DNA of 64,000 bases from Eopsaltria australis (lineage: Eukaryota; Chordata; Aves; Passeriformes; Petroicidae). The DNA is taken from contig JAVTVJ010000017.1 in the NCBI GenBank assembly GCA_034509425.1, positions 86,059-150,058 on the forward strand. The letters are read 5' to 3'. The notes below the pieces were generated by a model. It saw nothing but the letters and a program-made list of their open reading frames with translations, was not told where the DNA came from and did no database searches. Shown here piece after piece: positions 35,501 through 46,330 of this stretch; positions within the stretch are counted from its first letter, which is position 1; each line of letters starts with the position of its first letter. Position numbers and translations under genes: made by a program.

Positions 35501-36041
35501 AAGAATGAACCAAACATTAAAAGCCCAATTGTCAAAATTGATGTTAGAAACTAAAATGTCATGGGTTAAGTGCCTTCCTTTAGCCCTGCTAAACATAAGA
35601 ACTATGCCCCACTCTGAAAGTGGCCTATCACCCTTTGAAATGCTTCATGGGATGCCATATGAGCATGGGATGCCAGTGGGACACCCAAAGCTGGATGACA
35701 GTCAAGTTCAACCCTATTTGATAACTATAAATAGGAACCTACAAGAATTAAGGAAGAAGAGACTAATAATGCAAAGCACCCCTTTGGGGTTCGCCATACA
35801 TTAGATACAACCAGGAGATAAAGTGTTAATTAAAACCTGGAAAGAAATCTCACTCACGCCTCACTGGGAAGGTCCTTTCCTTGTGCTTCTAACCACAGAC
35901 ACAGCAATACGAACGGCTGAAAAAGGCTGGACGCACGCTTCCCGAGTTAAGAAGATTGAACATCAGGAGGAATCACCTGAATGGAAAGTAATTTCCCCTC
36001 CAGGAAGTTTGAAGATAAAACTGCACCGACATGCTAAATGA
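32550..36041 (+). pseudogene. pol: Element A pro-pol, nearly full length
   Basis: It follows the gag UAG in the same frame. Domains in order: protease (LVDSGAERST, about 32641-32670), reverse transcriptase (KTDGSFRLVQDLRAIN, VIDLKDAFWTCPL, YVDD near 33514), thumb/connection (PPPQTKKEVRQLLGLLGYC), RNase H (FVDGSA, TDSKYAFG, VKGHQ), and integrase with an H-x4-H/C-x2-C zinc domain and a D,D-35-E-type core (QIDFTE, SDQGTHF, SSGRVERMNQ) plus a C-terminal GPF block. Lesions: frameshifts at about 32840 and about 33597, and stops at 33861, 34518, 35082 and 35802. A codon for Gln (34536) stands where element C keeps Glu in RNase H. Confidence 0.9.
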
Positions 36042-36265
36042 CTGAAGGAAATAAGATAAGTTGTTCGGTACCAGGATGCGAGTGTTATCCATTTGTTCAT
36101 TTTAAGTGTAATTATTGTCAAGAAATTTGGGTTACACATTGTAAGAGGGGATATAAACCAAAAGAACTTTGTACAAGGTGCTTGGAGGAGGAATATGCCT
36201 TAACCTCCCATACCTTAGTAGTTGCTACTAACACAGGCATATTAGAATTAGACTCTCCAAAGTAG
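36038..36265 (+). CDS. Element A cysteine-rich ORF between pol and env
   Basis: A 75-codon intact frame whose ATG overlaps the pol stop (ATGA), an arrangement suited to termination-reinitiation, although it may instead be expressed by splicing. Eight cysteines are spaced C-x4-C-x-C-x7-C-x2-C-x7-C-x9-C-x2-C with CYPFV after the third, exactly as in element B. A short, less conserved tail follows. No signal peptide or membrane span is visible. The cysteine pairs suggest zinc binding, a soluble small protein by inference. The minus-strand copy in element C has lost two cysteines. No family was recognised. Confidence 0.6.
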   Translation: MTEGNKISCSVPGCECYPFVHFKCNYCQEIWVTHCKRGYKPKELCTRCLEEEYALTSHTLVVATNTGILELDSPK

Positions 36266-36359
36266 TATCACTTGTTCAAAAAGGGGGTGAGGGGTAAATT
36301 ATATTCAAAGGCACAGGCCCTAGCAATCGAGTGCCGACGGACAAACAAGGTACCCTGTA

Positions 36360-38747
36360 GTGCCGGTGCAGTCAAACTATCAAGGTGGGACATCTTTAAA
36401 AGGAGGTATGTGGCTCGTTCCCATTAGGGGTGCCCTGAAGAATACTCCTGCTGCCAAGAAGATGGACTCCCTTGCCACGGGTGGCAACCCCGTGGGCGTA
36501 GGCAGAGGCAGAGGAGTACGCCTGTGGGGAATCCTGATGGTCCTGAGTCTAATAATGGACAAGACGGCCAGTCTGCTCCCTGAAAATCATCTCAGTATTG
36601 GGAAGCAGAGCCCAGCCCAAAAATATGAACAGTACTTTGAGACCACCCTAACAGAACAGGTGGCTATAGAGACCATGGCATACCAGACCCACTATGACTG
36701 CAAAAGTGGCAATGAGATAGGAAGCTGCATACATAATGGCACTCAATACAAAACGTGTCAATCAGATGGGAAAATAATCTGCTATGACCCAAAAGCGATT
36801 CCTAAGGATGGGAGGTTAAGAACGCAGTCCATAAAAAAGCATAAAAAAGTAGTAACTCATGGGTTATACAAACGAGCGGTTAAGCCTGTGATACCCACCT
36901 GTTACAAATGTTACCATTCCGTATGGAACAGGAAGAAGATGGAATCAATATTTTGGGCACATTCCCAAGTCAGTACAATATGCTATGATCACAGCCAATT
37001 AAAAATGTGCACTGCGGGTGGGAAAATGTATTGAGTTGGAGAAAACACAAAATATAACCTACGATTTTCTACTGAGAAGGGCTTACATAGTAATTACCTT
37101 AATGATAATGATGAACGAATTTGCTTGGGATATGACAAAATTTTTTGTTTTGCAAGAGACGAGAAAGGGGTAAATCCAGAGACTAGGATGAAACAAATTG
37201 CTCAAGAATTAAAGGAAAAGGATTCAGAAGCAAAGAAGAGAAGAATAGAGCAAGAAAAATTGAAGACATTAAGTGAACAATATGATCAGTTAGAACAACA
37301 GTATAACAATTGGGGTTTACTCTCCTCAAATAAGAATCTTTTTGTAAACCCAATGGAAGAAATTGCCACAGAATTAGGATTATCCAATTGTTGGATCTGT
37401 GGAGGACTTAAATCAGCTGAAAAATGGCCATGGAAAGGTGAGAGTCTAGCTCCAGAACAACTTCTACAATGGAATCATACTCAAATTTCTAAAACATTAA
37501 AACGACCCGAGGGGTGGGTTTTAGATGATCGAATAATTGGAACAGTCTGTATCAGCAGGGAAGGAAAAAGATACACTAAAGTAATGGGATATACTCCCTG
37601 TATGTCCACTCTAGCAGTGCACTCGAATAATAACTCAAAAGTTTGGCAACCAGAAAGCCCTGCCGGGTATTGGAGTCGAATCAGGGGAACAGACTGTGAA
37701 TGGAATGACCAAACTGGGTTATGTTGGCACAGAAGCCCTGGAGCTAACCCTTACCAAACCTTAAAAGACTTAAAAGATTACTGGGAAAACCCAGAAGCTG
37801 TAAATGAACCATGGAAAGCACCTAATGGAATATATTGGATTTGCGGGGAGAAAGCTTTCAGTGAACTACCCTGCAGGTGGAGAGGATCCTGTACATTAGG
37901 CATAATTAGACCCTCCTTCTTTATGCTACCAAGGTCCGAGAGTAATCTACTAGGAGCACCCCTATATGAGACCCTAGACAGAGAAAAGAGAGAAATGAAC
38001 CTAGATTTTCCAAAAGCAGGAGGGAATCAAGAATGGGGAGAAGATGAATGGCCAGCAGAAAGAATAATAGCATACTGTGGCCGAGCAACTTGGGCTCAAG
38101 ATGGAAGCTGGGGATATAGGACCCCTATTTACCTACTAAATTGACTAATAAGACTCCAGGCTGTAGTAGAAGTCGTATCAAATCATACCTCTGATGCTCT
38201 CGAATTATTAGCAAAACAACATTCCCAAATGCGAGCATTCGTATACCAGAACCGAATAGATTTGGACTACTTGTTAGCTGAAGAAGGTGGGGTCTGTGGG
38301 AAATTCAATGAATCTGAATGCTGTGTAGAGATAGATGACTATGGGGAAACTATCAAAAATCTTGTGGCAAAAATCAGGAAAGTGGCACATGTGCCAGTTC
38401 AAAAATGGAATTCCATCCTCCAAGCCTCATGGTGGGACCAATTGTTTGAGGGAAGAGCTTGGTGGAAAAAGGTGGGATTTTTCATATTATGTTCTGCGGC
38501 TGGATTACTGTTTTTACCTTGTCTAGTACCATGCTTCATCCGACTCATCCATTCTGTTGTCCAAAGTATGCAAATACCAGCAATACCTATGGGCCCTGAA
38601 TTAGCTATGGGAAAACTTGGCCAAGCACCCAAGGTATCTAAGATAATGAGGTTAAGAAGAGAGGAAGGAAAAAGTAAAGCTAATGAAGCTTTGACTAGGT
38701 TTGAAGCCCACATAAACAGAGGAAAAAATAATCTATACAGCTCATGA
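36360..38747 (+). pseudogene. env: Element A env with two in-frame stops
   Basis: One reading frame spans the whole gene, with TGA at 37032 and 38142 as the only interruptions seen. The start has a long leader before a hydrophobic signal segment (VRLWGILMVLSLIM). SU has a coiled, charged stretch (about 37185-37300), the motif CWIC at 37389-37400, and several N-glycosylation sites. TM has a heptad region, NRIDLDYLL, a C-x7-CC loop (near 38296-38325), a membrane span (about 38478-38545) and a tail of about 65 residues. I see neither a furin-type basic site nor a clear fusion peptide between SU and TM. An ATG at 36462 is an alternative start. Confidence 0.88.
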
Positions 38748-39023
38748 AGAAATTATGAAACGTATGAAGAACAATCATGGGATGAGTACAAAAATGAATT
38801 TTAACAGACAGAGAATGTTTGAAGTTTCAATCAGTATCCTGTTCAATAAAACTATTGTAGAACTTTAGATAAGAAAGGTTATTCATTTACATAATAAAGT
38901 AGAAATGTAATTGCTAATGTCTTATAAATGTAGAAAGATGAAATTAAGATTGTGTAATAAGCAAACCTAATCAAACTTACCATAAAAGCACGAATTAATA
39001 TTTTAATATAAAAGGAGAGGGAT
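38748..39023 (+). other. Element A env-to-LTR spacer with polypurine tract
   Basis: 276 bp of AT-rich non-coding sequence ending in AAAAGGAGAGGGA (about 39010-39022), the polypurine tract for the 3' LTR. Confidence 0.75.
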
Positions 39024-39681
39024 TGTGGTATATGTTACAAAATAATTCGTGCTAAAATTAAGATTGCAGCATTTTACTGAAGTTGAGAGAAAGCACAAAT
39101 GCCGGAAATAGGTGGTCGCCAAAAATTGTACATTTCATGGGACTTCCTCATCTGGCATAGCTCCAGGATATGTTCACAGATATACATTTCATGGGATTTC
39201 CTCCTCTGGCAGAGCTCCAGGATATGTCCACAGATAAGCATTTCGTGGGATTTCCTCATCTGGCAGAGCTCCAGGATGTGTGTTCTACATGTGTATAAAC
39301 AAGAATATGGATCCAGGATATAGATTCCATGTGTGCATATACAATAAATAACTTACATTGCCAGGAAGTCATTCCCTCAGCAAAATCGACTACTGATTTC
39401 AGGAACTGTCGTCAGACAGGGTGGAAAGACAGGAAAAAACTACATTGTTGTATTGAAAAGATAAAATTAACAAAGAAGAAAAAAGGTATAAAAAGAAACC
39501 TCATGGAAACCACAGCAGAGAACTAGTGAGGTTCGAACCAACAGGGTTTCGGACTCAGTTCACCCCAACGCCGATCGCCTGGCTCAGCGTTGCTTTTTCT
39601 TCATGGCTCTTTTTCAAATTTTATACTTTGATTTTTAATAAATTCTCTTTAATCATAAAATTGGCTGATTCATTTACAACA
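39024..39681 (+). repeat. Element A 3' LTR
   Basis: This 658-bp LTR starts TGTGGTATATG and ends CATTTACAACA. It carries three 54-bp U3 units (starting 39130, 39184 and 39238). AATAAA lies in TTTTTAATAAATTC near 39635. Confidence 0.92.
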
Positions 39682-39933
39682 TTTTGGGTTTTCCATTTTA
39701 GTCAACAGTGTTGCATGTATCTTGCAGCACAGCACAAATCCCAAAGGCTGCGCCAGTAATACTGCATGGTTTTCATGGTTTAACCCCAGGAAGGAACTAA
39801 GCACCACACAGCTGATCATTCACTCCCCCAAAGCAGGATGGGAGAGAGAATCAGAAGAGCAAAAGTGAGAAAACTTGTGGGTTGAGATAAAAACAGCTAA
39901 GTAATTGAAATATAATGATAATATAATTGAAAA
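39682..39933 (-). mobile_element. Spacer with truncated ERVK-like LTR
   Basis: From about 39767 the reverse complement reads as the end of the common avian ERVK-like LTR (TTATCTCAACCCACAAG...GGTTAAACCATGA). Element C's LTR cuts it off at 39933. This 252-bp spacer separates the inverted elements A and C. Confidence 0.65.
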
Positions 39934-40549
39934 TGTTATAAATGAATCAGCCAATTTTATGATTAAAGAGAATTTATTAAAAATCAAAGTATAAAATTTG
40001 AAAAAGAGCCATGAAGAAAAAAAAAAGCAACGCCGAGCCAGGCGATCGGCGTTGGGGTGAACTGGGTCTGAAACACTGTCGGTTCAAATCTCACCAGTTC
40101 TCCGCTGTGGTTTCCATGAGGTGTCTTCTTTTACCTTTTTTCTTTTTTGTTAATTTTATCTTTTCAATACAACAATGTAGTTTTTTCTGTCCTTCCGCCA
40201 CGTCTGACGACAGTTCTTGAAATCAGTAGTCGATTTTGCTGATGGAATGAGTTTCTGGCGATGTATATTATTTATTGTATATGCACGCATGGAATCCATA
40301 TCCTGGAGCCATATCTTTGTTTATACACATGTAGAATACATATCCTGGAGCTCTGCCAGATGAGGAAATTCCACGAAATGCTTATCTGTGGACATATCCT
40401 GGAGCTCTGCCTCTGCCAGATGAGGAAATCCCACGAAATGCACAATTTTTTTGGGTCTACCTGTTTCTGGCATTTGTGCTTTCTCTCAACTTGAGTAAAA
40501 TGCTGTAATCTTAAATTTTAGCACGAATTATTTTGCAGCATATACTGCA
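39934..40549 (-). repeat. Element C 3' LTR
   Basis: This 616-bp LTR in minus orientation starts TGCAGTATATG and ends TTTATAACA. The adjacent polypurine tract reads AAAAGGGGAGGGA on the minus strand (about 40551-40563). Confidence 0.9.
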
Positions 40550-40689
40550 ATCCCTCCCCTTTTATATTAAAATATTAATTTGTGCTTTTATGGCAAGTTT
40601 GATTAGGTTTGCTTATTACAAAATTTTAATTTAATCCTTCTATATTTATAAGACTTAACAATTACATTTCTCTTTGTTTCTGACTCCTG

Positions 40690-41549
40690 TTTCTTTAATT
40701 CTTGAACAATTTGTTTCATCCTAGTCTCTGGATCTACCCTTTTCTTGTCTTTTACAAAACAACCATTTTTGTTATATTGTAAGCAAATTCATTCATCATT
40801 ATCGTTAAGATAATTAGTCATTAAGCCCTCATTACTGACAGAAAATCTTTTGTCATATTTTGTATTTTTTCCAACCCAGTATGTTTTCCACCCATAGTGT
40901 ACGTTCTTAGTTGGCTGCGATCATCGCAGGTTGTACTGACTTGGGAATATTCTAAAAACATTGTTTCTATATTCTTTCTAATCCATATAGAACGATCACA
41001 TTTGTCAGAGGTGGGTATCACAGGCTCAACTGTTCATTTGTATAACCCATGAGTTAATACTTTCTTATATTTCTTCATGGATCGCACCTTTAACCACCAA
41101 TCCTTAGGAATTGCTTTCAGGATATAGCAGATTATTTCTTTTTCTAATTGACACATTTTATATTGAGTATTATTATGTATGCAGTTTCCCTTCTCATTGC
41201 CACTTTTGCAGTCATAGTGGGTCTGGTATGCCATGGTCTCTATAGCCACCTGTTCTGTTAGGGTGGTCTCAAAGTACTGTTCATATTTTTGGGCTGGGCT
41301 CTGCTTCCCAATACTGAGATGATTTTCAGGGAGCAGACTGGCCGTCTTGTCCATTATTAGACTCAGGACCATCAGGATTCCCCACAGGCGTACTCCTCTG
41401 CCTCTGCCTACGCCCACGGGGTTGCCACCCGTGGCAAGGGAGTCCATCTTCTTGGCAGCAGGAGTATTCTTCAGGGCACCCCTAATGGGAACGAGCCACA
41501 TACCTCCTTTTAAAGATGTCCCACCTTGATAGTTTGACTGCACCGGCAC
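40690..41549 (-). pseudogene. env: Element C env N-terminal remnant
   Basis: The frame 41034-41549 matches the first 118 residues of element A env exactly, then diverges to roughly 65-70% identity. A further piece (40821-41021) continues SU, and about 40690-40760 still matches the charged coil (ETRMKQI). The CWIC region, all of TM and the membrane span are missing; the sequence goes directly to the 3' non-coding part. Confidence 0.8.
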
Positions 41550-41643
41550 TACAGGGTACCTTGTTTGTCCGTCGGCACTCGATTGCTAGGGCCTGTGCCT
41601 TTGAATATAATTTACCCCTCACCCCCTTTTTGAACAAGTGATA

Positions 41644-41871
41644 CTACTTTGGAGAGTCTAATTCTAAAATGCCCGCATTAGTGGTGACTACTAAGGTATG
41701 GGTGGTTAAAGCGTATTCCTTCTCCAAGTACCTTGTACAAAGTTCTTTTGGTTTGTATCCCCTCTTACAATGTGTAACCCAAATTTCTTGACAATAACTA
41801 TACTTAAAGTGAACAAACGGATAACATTCGCACACTGGTACCAAACAGCTTTTCTTATCCCCTTCAGTCAT
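41644..41871 (-). pseudogene. Element C cysteine-rich ORF, two cysteines lost
   Basis: A 75-codon frame aligned without gaps to 36038-36265. The fourth and eighth cysteines of the shared pattern are tyrosines here, and there are roughly ten differences in all. It lies between pol and env as in element A. The loss of zinc-type ligands suggests decay, although the frame remains open. Confidence 0.6.
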
Positions 41872-42904
41872 TCAGTATGTCGGTGCAGTTTTATCTTCAA
41901 GCTTCCTGGAGGAGAAGTCACTTTCCATTCAGGTGACCCCTCCTGACGTTTAATCTTCTTTACTCGAGAAGTGTGTCCAGCCCTTCTCAGCCGTTCGTAT
42001 TGCTGTGTTTGTGGTTAGAAGTACAAGGAAAGGACCTTCCTAGTGAGGTGTTAGAGAGACTTCTTTCCAGGTTTTCTGTTGATGAAGTCTCTTTAAAACC
42101 TTCCTGGTATAATCTTTAGATAATAATTCTTTTCCATCAGGTAATTTCCATTTACCTTCTTCTTACTTTCTTCTTATTTTTTTCATATCTTTCAATTTCT
42201 TTTTAGGAGGGACAAGAGGGATATTCTTGGGTCTTATCTCCTCTGATTTCTGGAATATTTATCACCAATAAGGTTGTTTTTTTAGCTTTTCTATCTGTTA
42301 AATTATTTTCTCGAGTTCTAAATTGTATCTCTACTTGGTGTCCTTAAACATGCACTACTAAAATTGCTTCCGGTTCTCTAATAACCTCTAGGATTTGTCT
42401 TATTAATTTTTCATGAACCAACTCTTGTTTGCGAGTGCTGATTAAACCCCTTTCTTCCCAAATTTTTTAAAGGTGTGGACTATCCCGAAAGCATATTTGG
42501 AATCAGTAAAAATTGTCTTTCTTCCCTTTTAGCCTTTTAAGTGCCTGTAAAATTGTATATAACTCACAAGTCTGTGCTGACTAACTAGCACTTAGGGGTC
42601 TCGACTATTTTTTTTTTGACTTTTCATCTACTATTGCGTACTCTGACTTTCTTTTTCCTTTTATAACCTTTGTTGATCCATCCACAAACTATTTTCTCTG
42701 TTCTTTTAATTCTTCTTCTTCTAAGTTTTGTTTTATCTTTGTCTGTAATTCTACTACTTTTATACAATTTGTCTTGCTCTATTTTATTTTTTTTCTGGGA
42801 ATTAGTTTCTCATATAGAAACTTTACTTTTTTACTATATTTTTCAATCTACTGTTTATAATTCTTAGCAGTTGTAACTAGCATTTTTGCTTTAATATTTT
42901 GTTT
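41872..42904 (-). pseudogene. pol: Element C pol remnant, integrase core deleted
   Basis: On the minus strand, RT connection remnants (KVKFLYEKL) precede RNase H pieces (FVDGST, TDSKYAFGIVHTF, with the catalytic-type Glu kept at 42563-42565). Next comes the pol linker (LPDGKELL). The frame then jumps at about 42095 from RLHQQ directly to KTWKEVSLTPH near the integrase C-terminus, so the DDE core is absent. Many stops are present. Confidence 0.75.
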
Positions 42905-43990
42905 TTTTTTTTCATCCCTCTCTTTCTAAATGCATGTATTACCCATATGCATATTTAGAATCAGTAAAAACATTCATTAGTTTGTTTCGATATAATTTAC
43001 ACGCTCTCACAAGCGCATCCACACCTCGGCTGTCTGAGCTGACAATGTGGGTGGCAACCTCCCCTCTATCACTGCTGAAGACTCATCAATAAACATACTT
43101 TCTCCCCCAGACCAGGGAGTGTTTTGCAAATGCTCTCTGGTCTGCGCTTGGAGATTTACCACTCGAAGGTAGCCATGGGTTCTTTCCTAGCCCCCCTCTC
43201 CAGGGTCGTTTAGACAGGAGGCTGGGTTAGACCTTTCTCCACTCCTCAGCCCCAAATTCTCCTGTTCCACCAAACAAGATTCATACTGCAATAACTGAGT
43301 GCTAGCCATCCACCTAGAGGCTTCTTCAGTCAACAGTCCCAATTTGATGTGAAACCTTAACAATCAAACATCCCGTTATTGTTAATTTTCAGGCCTCAGT
43401 TATTATTAGGGCTGTGGCTGCACAATTCTGCAGACAATGAGGCCAGCCCTTGGCCACAGGGTGTAACAGTTTAGAAAAATAAGTGACAGGTCGCTGTGTT
43501 CCCCCATGTTCCTATACTAAAACTCTTCCAGTGTGGCTCTGTTCCACCTCTACACACAACTTAAATCTCTTTTCTGAATTTGGAAGAGCCAGGACTGGAG
43601 CATTAAATAATTTGTTCTTCAATTTTCTAAAGTTTTGTTTTCCCTCTGGTGTCTATACCACAACACTAGGACTGTTGTGGGTCAAAAAGTCAGTTCAAGG
43701 TCTGGTCAAAACAGAAAAATCCCAGTCCATGTTCTGCAATACCCCACCAATTTAAAAAACTGTTGTAGCTCTTTTTGTCTGGGGTATTGGTACTTGTAAA
43801 ATTCTCTGTATTCTTAAATTCCTAGGCCTGTATAGGGACAGTACCATCTTTGTAAGGTGGCAACAGAGTTGACTTCAGTATTGAACCCTGCCAACTCTGG
43901 CTTTTTACAATAAAACACACAAAGAGTAGAGAGGATTGGGTCTCCTCCAAAGAGAGCTTTTTGGCTCTATACAAAACTTAATGTAAACAA
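42905..43990 (-). pseudogene. pol: Foreign gamma-type pol fragment inside element C
   Basis: Minus-strand frames read, in order, IPQTKKELQQFF with GYCRTW (thumb), then an LCV.VEQ-type connection, LNPAS-type linker, ESSAVIEGR (RNase H start) and AFRKRGM (RNase H end). The wording differs from the A/C family, whose own RNase H follows at 42500-42650. So RNase H is present twice in succession, from two lineages. Frames are heavily broken. It is either an insertion or a recombinant junction. Confidence 0.6.
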
Positions 43991-45300
43991 AGGAATTAAA
44001 TCTCCTAATTCATTTACCACAATTTTTATAATTCCCTCAGAGAAAGATGTGTTCAAATTTTTAAGTTTACAGAAGAAACCACTATTTTTACAACTCTTTG
44101 AACCATCAAAGATATTTTTGACAATTTTTCTGCAGTTTAAAACCATTTGTTTTCTTAGTGAATAAATTTTTTTAAAAGAAAATCAATTTTTCTATGTACT
44201 ATTTGCATTTCCCAGTTTTTCTTTTCTCCTTGTGTTTGCTCTCTTTATCATACACAGTATATCAGAGCCCACAGCTGGTCCCTGTCTTCTAGTAGTGTTC
44301 AAACACAACTCTTCCACTATTCAGAAAACTGAACAATATCACAGTGGTTTCACCTACTACCTCCCCCTCATTCTCTCAATAGGGGCAAGTCTTTCACGTA
44401 CTGTAAGGACTTCATTCCTAGGGTTGGAGTAAATTAATTTTTTCTCTCTCTTGTTTCTACTCAAAAGCAAAATACTATTTATAATGTTCTGTAAGAGTGC
44501 AGTTCTAGAAAGCATCCTTTAGCACCAGTGTGAGGAGGGAACCTGATTTAAGATGATACAAGAATCTAGGACTGTGGAGTTCCTGGGTTTAATAGTTTCA
44601 TTTACTATTGTCAGGCCTTGCACTACAACTGGCAGGATTAGAGTGTTACCGAGGAACACACACACATGGTTTTAAAAGACCCACTTTTAACTTCTATATT
44701 CCCTGGGACTGCCCACACCTTTGGGTTCAGTCCAGTATTCACAACAGTATTAGTTTTCTTATTACTCCCACACAACACCAACTCGTGGTTTTAACTCCAG
44801 TTATTAAATTTCTTCTTAGCAAACCACAATCACAATTAGGAATTATCAGAAACTCATGTTTTTCAACCCTATCTTGCACATTTAGCAAACTCTCACGGGC
44901 ATCCCTGTGTTACTGTTATCTGCCAGTGAAACTTAAATTAACACACACACACATATCTTTCTCACTTATGAAAAGAACATTTGAACAACTGTTCTTCCTT
45001 TGGCATAGATAGAGAAGTTTCCGTGTTTATTAGAAAACACACTTTTCAGTCGAGCTCCTGGTATAACAGCAGATCCCAACACCTTGAACAATTCATTTCT
45101 AATGTTTCATTCCTGGTAGTTACCCCCTTCCCTTTGGTCCTGGTGCTCCCAACACTACAAGCTCTGCATAGTCCCAGGTGCCCGTGCAGCTCACCTCAGC
45201 CGACAGCGCCCCAGGGACGGGCTGGGGCCGGGGTGTCCCGCACCTTCATTGGGCCCGGGGAGCCACTGCAGCCCCTGCCCGCGGGGCTTGGCGGCGTCAG
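43991..45300 (-). other. Unresolved retroviral-looking sequence in element C
   Basis: By position this should be gag/pro sequence, but I could not align it by eye to element A or B. An open plus-strand frame at 44608-45012 has no recognised motif. A short GC-rich block lies at 45170-45350. Confidence 0.35.
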
Positions 45301-45339
45301 GCACTGCCTGGCACTCAGCCCCGGCTGTCCCACAGCCTT

Positions 45340-46330
45340 GGCTTGGTCCCGCGGTTTTTGTGGGTTTTTTTCTTATTTACATAAGTATTTAGGGCTAGAC
45401 AGTTTCACTCCTCATAAGTTCCAAACATGGGCTAAATTAAGTGGCTCCTGTAGGAGTATTTAAAAGATATTTCAAACTTTGGTGTTAGTTACAAATTTTT
45501 AAAGGTTTTCTCTGCTCTCACTAAAGAGATAAGAGTCATTATAAGTTGTTATTATGCAGGAATGTGGGGAAGCTGGTTTGAGGATGTTTAGCTTAGGGTT
45601 TTTCTCTCCTGTAAAGAAGTGTTAGGGTTTGTTTTTTTTTTCTCTCTGTGAGAGGAAGGGTTTGAATTGCCGCTTTCACCCCTCCCCAACTATCTAAAAC
45701 AAACTATGGGTATTTGAAAAACCAGTAGTTGTTACCCATTTCACTACTGAACAATCTCTGCACATTTGGAGTTCTTTTTAGCAAGGTAACAATCATCTCT
45801 GCAGAGTTTGAGATACTCACTTCTGCAGGTGTGTGTTTTATTTGCAAGCAGTTGATTTTTGCAGCAGCAGCAGCAGAGGTATTTTTCGCCGACTGCATTG
45901 CTCCTCCTGGCCCGTGTGTACTTATCAATATAGTAGCATACTCACAGTCCAGAATCTAAAACTTTCCATACCATCCTATAATATTTCTTTTTTATTTTTT
46001 CCCTGTGTAACAAAATCTCCTCACATGTTTATACTTTTCTTGGAGATTTGGTGATGGTAGTGAATTGCAGGGGAATGTGAATGTATATCTCCTTTGACCA
46101 CTTTGGGGTCCCTCGGAGAGTTCAGTTTTAATTAGGGATTTCGATTTAAGTTCTGGAATTCGTCTCTCTTTAAGAGGTAGAGGTTTGGTGTTTTGGTTTA
46201 AGATGTAATTCAAAATTTCAATCACCAATTTCATTAGAGTTTTTTCTGTTGAGGGGCACTTTTCCCAGTATTCCAGCATTACTCCCCGGAGACTATCTTG
46301 GGGAATTTCTGGTAGATTACTCTCTTTTTC
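45340..46330 (-). pseudogene. gag: Element C gag matrix remnant with insert
   Basis: On the minus strand, MLEYWEKCPSTEK (from 46279) matches element A matrix. The next matrix block (minus-strand equivalent of GATxFGPMFGTYE, about 45360-45440) is also recognisable. Between them, about 45445-46240 is unrelated sequence, so matrix was split by an insertion of roughly 0.8 kb whose ends I could not define. It contains a GCA repeat near 45860-45875. Confidence 0.6.

Larger units (their letters stand above)
20676..39681 (+). mobile_element. Element A: outer gammaretrovirus-like provirus
   Basis: A provirus of about 10 kb was expanded to 19 kb by two later insertions. Order: 5' LTR (split), tRNA-Trp primer site, leader, gag, pro-pol, cysteine-rich ORF, env, polypurine tract, 3' LTR. 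Flanking TTTCG (20671-20675) and TTTTG (39682-39686) look like a 5-bp duplication with one CpG-type change. Gag and pro-pol share one frame separated by UAG, the gammaretroviral plan. Element B sits in its 5' LTR and a solo LTR sits in gag. Element C on the minus strand belongs to the same family. Confidence 0.9.

Noticed and set aside
36360..38747. Element A env as a functional host gene (syncytin-like)
   Set aside because: Two in-frame TGA codons are present and there is no evidence of recoding; listed as a pseudogene.
44608..45012. 134-codon plus-strand frame in element C
   Set aside because: It is antisense to the provirus, has no recognised motif and includes CA-repeat-derived residues.
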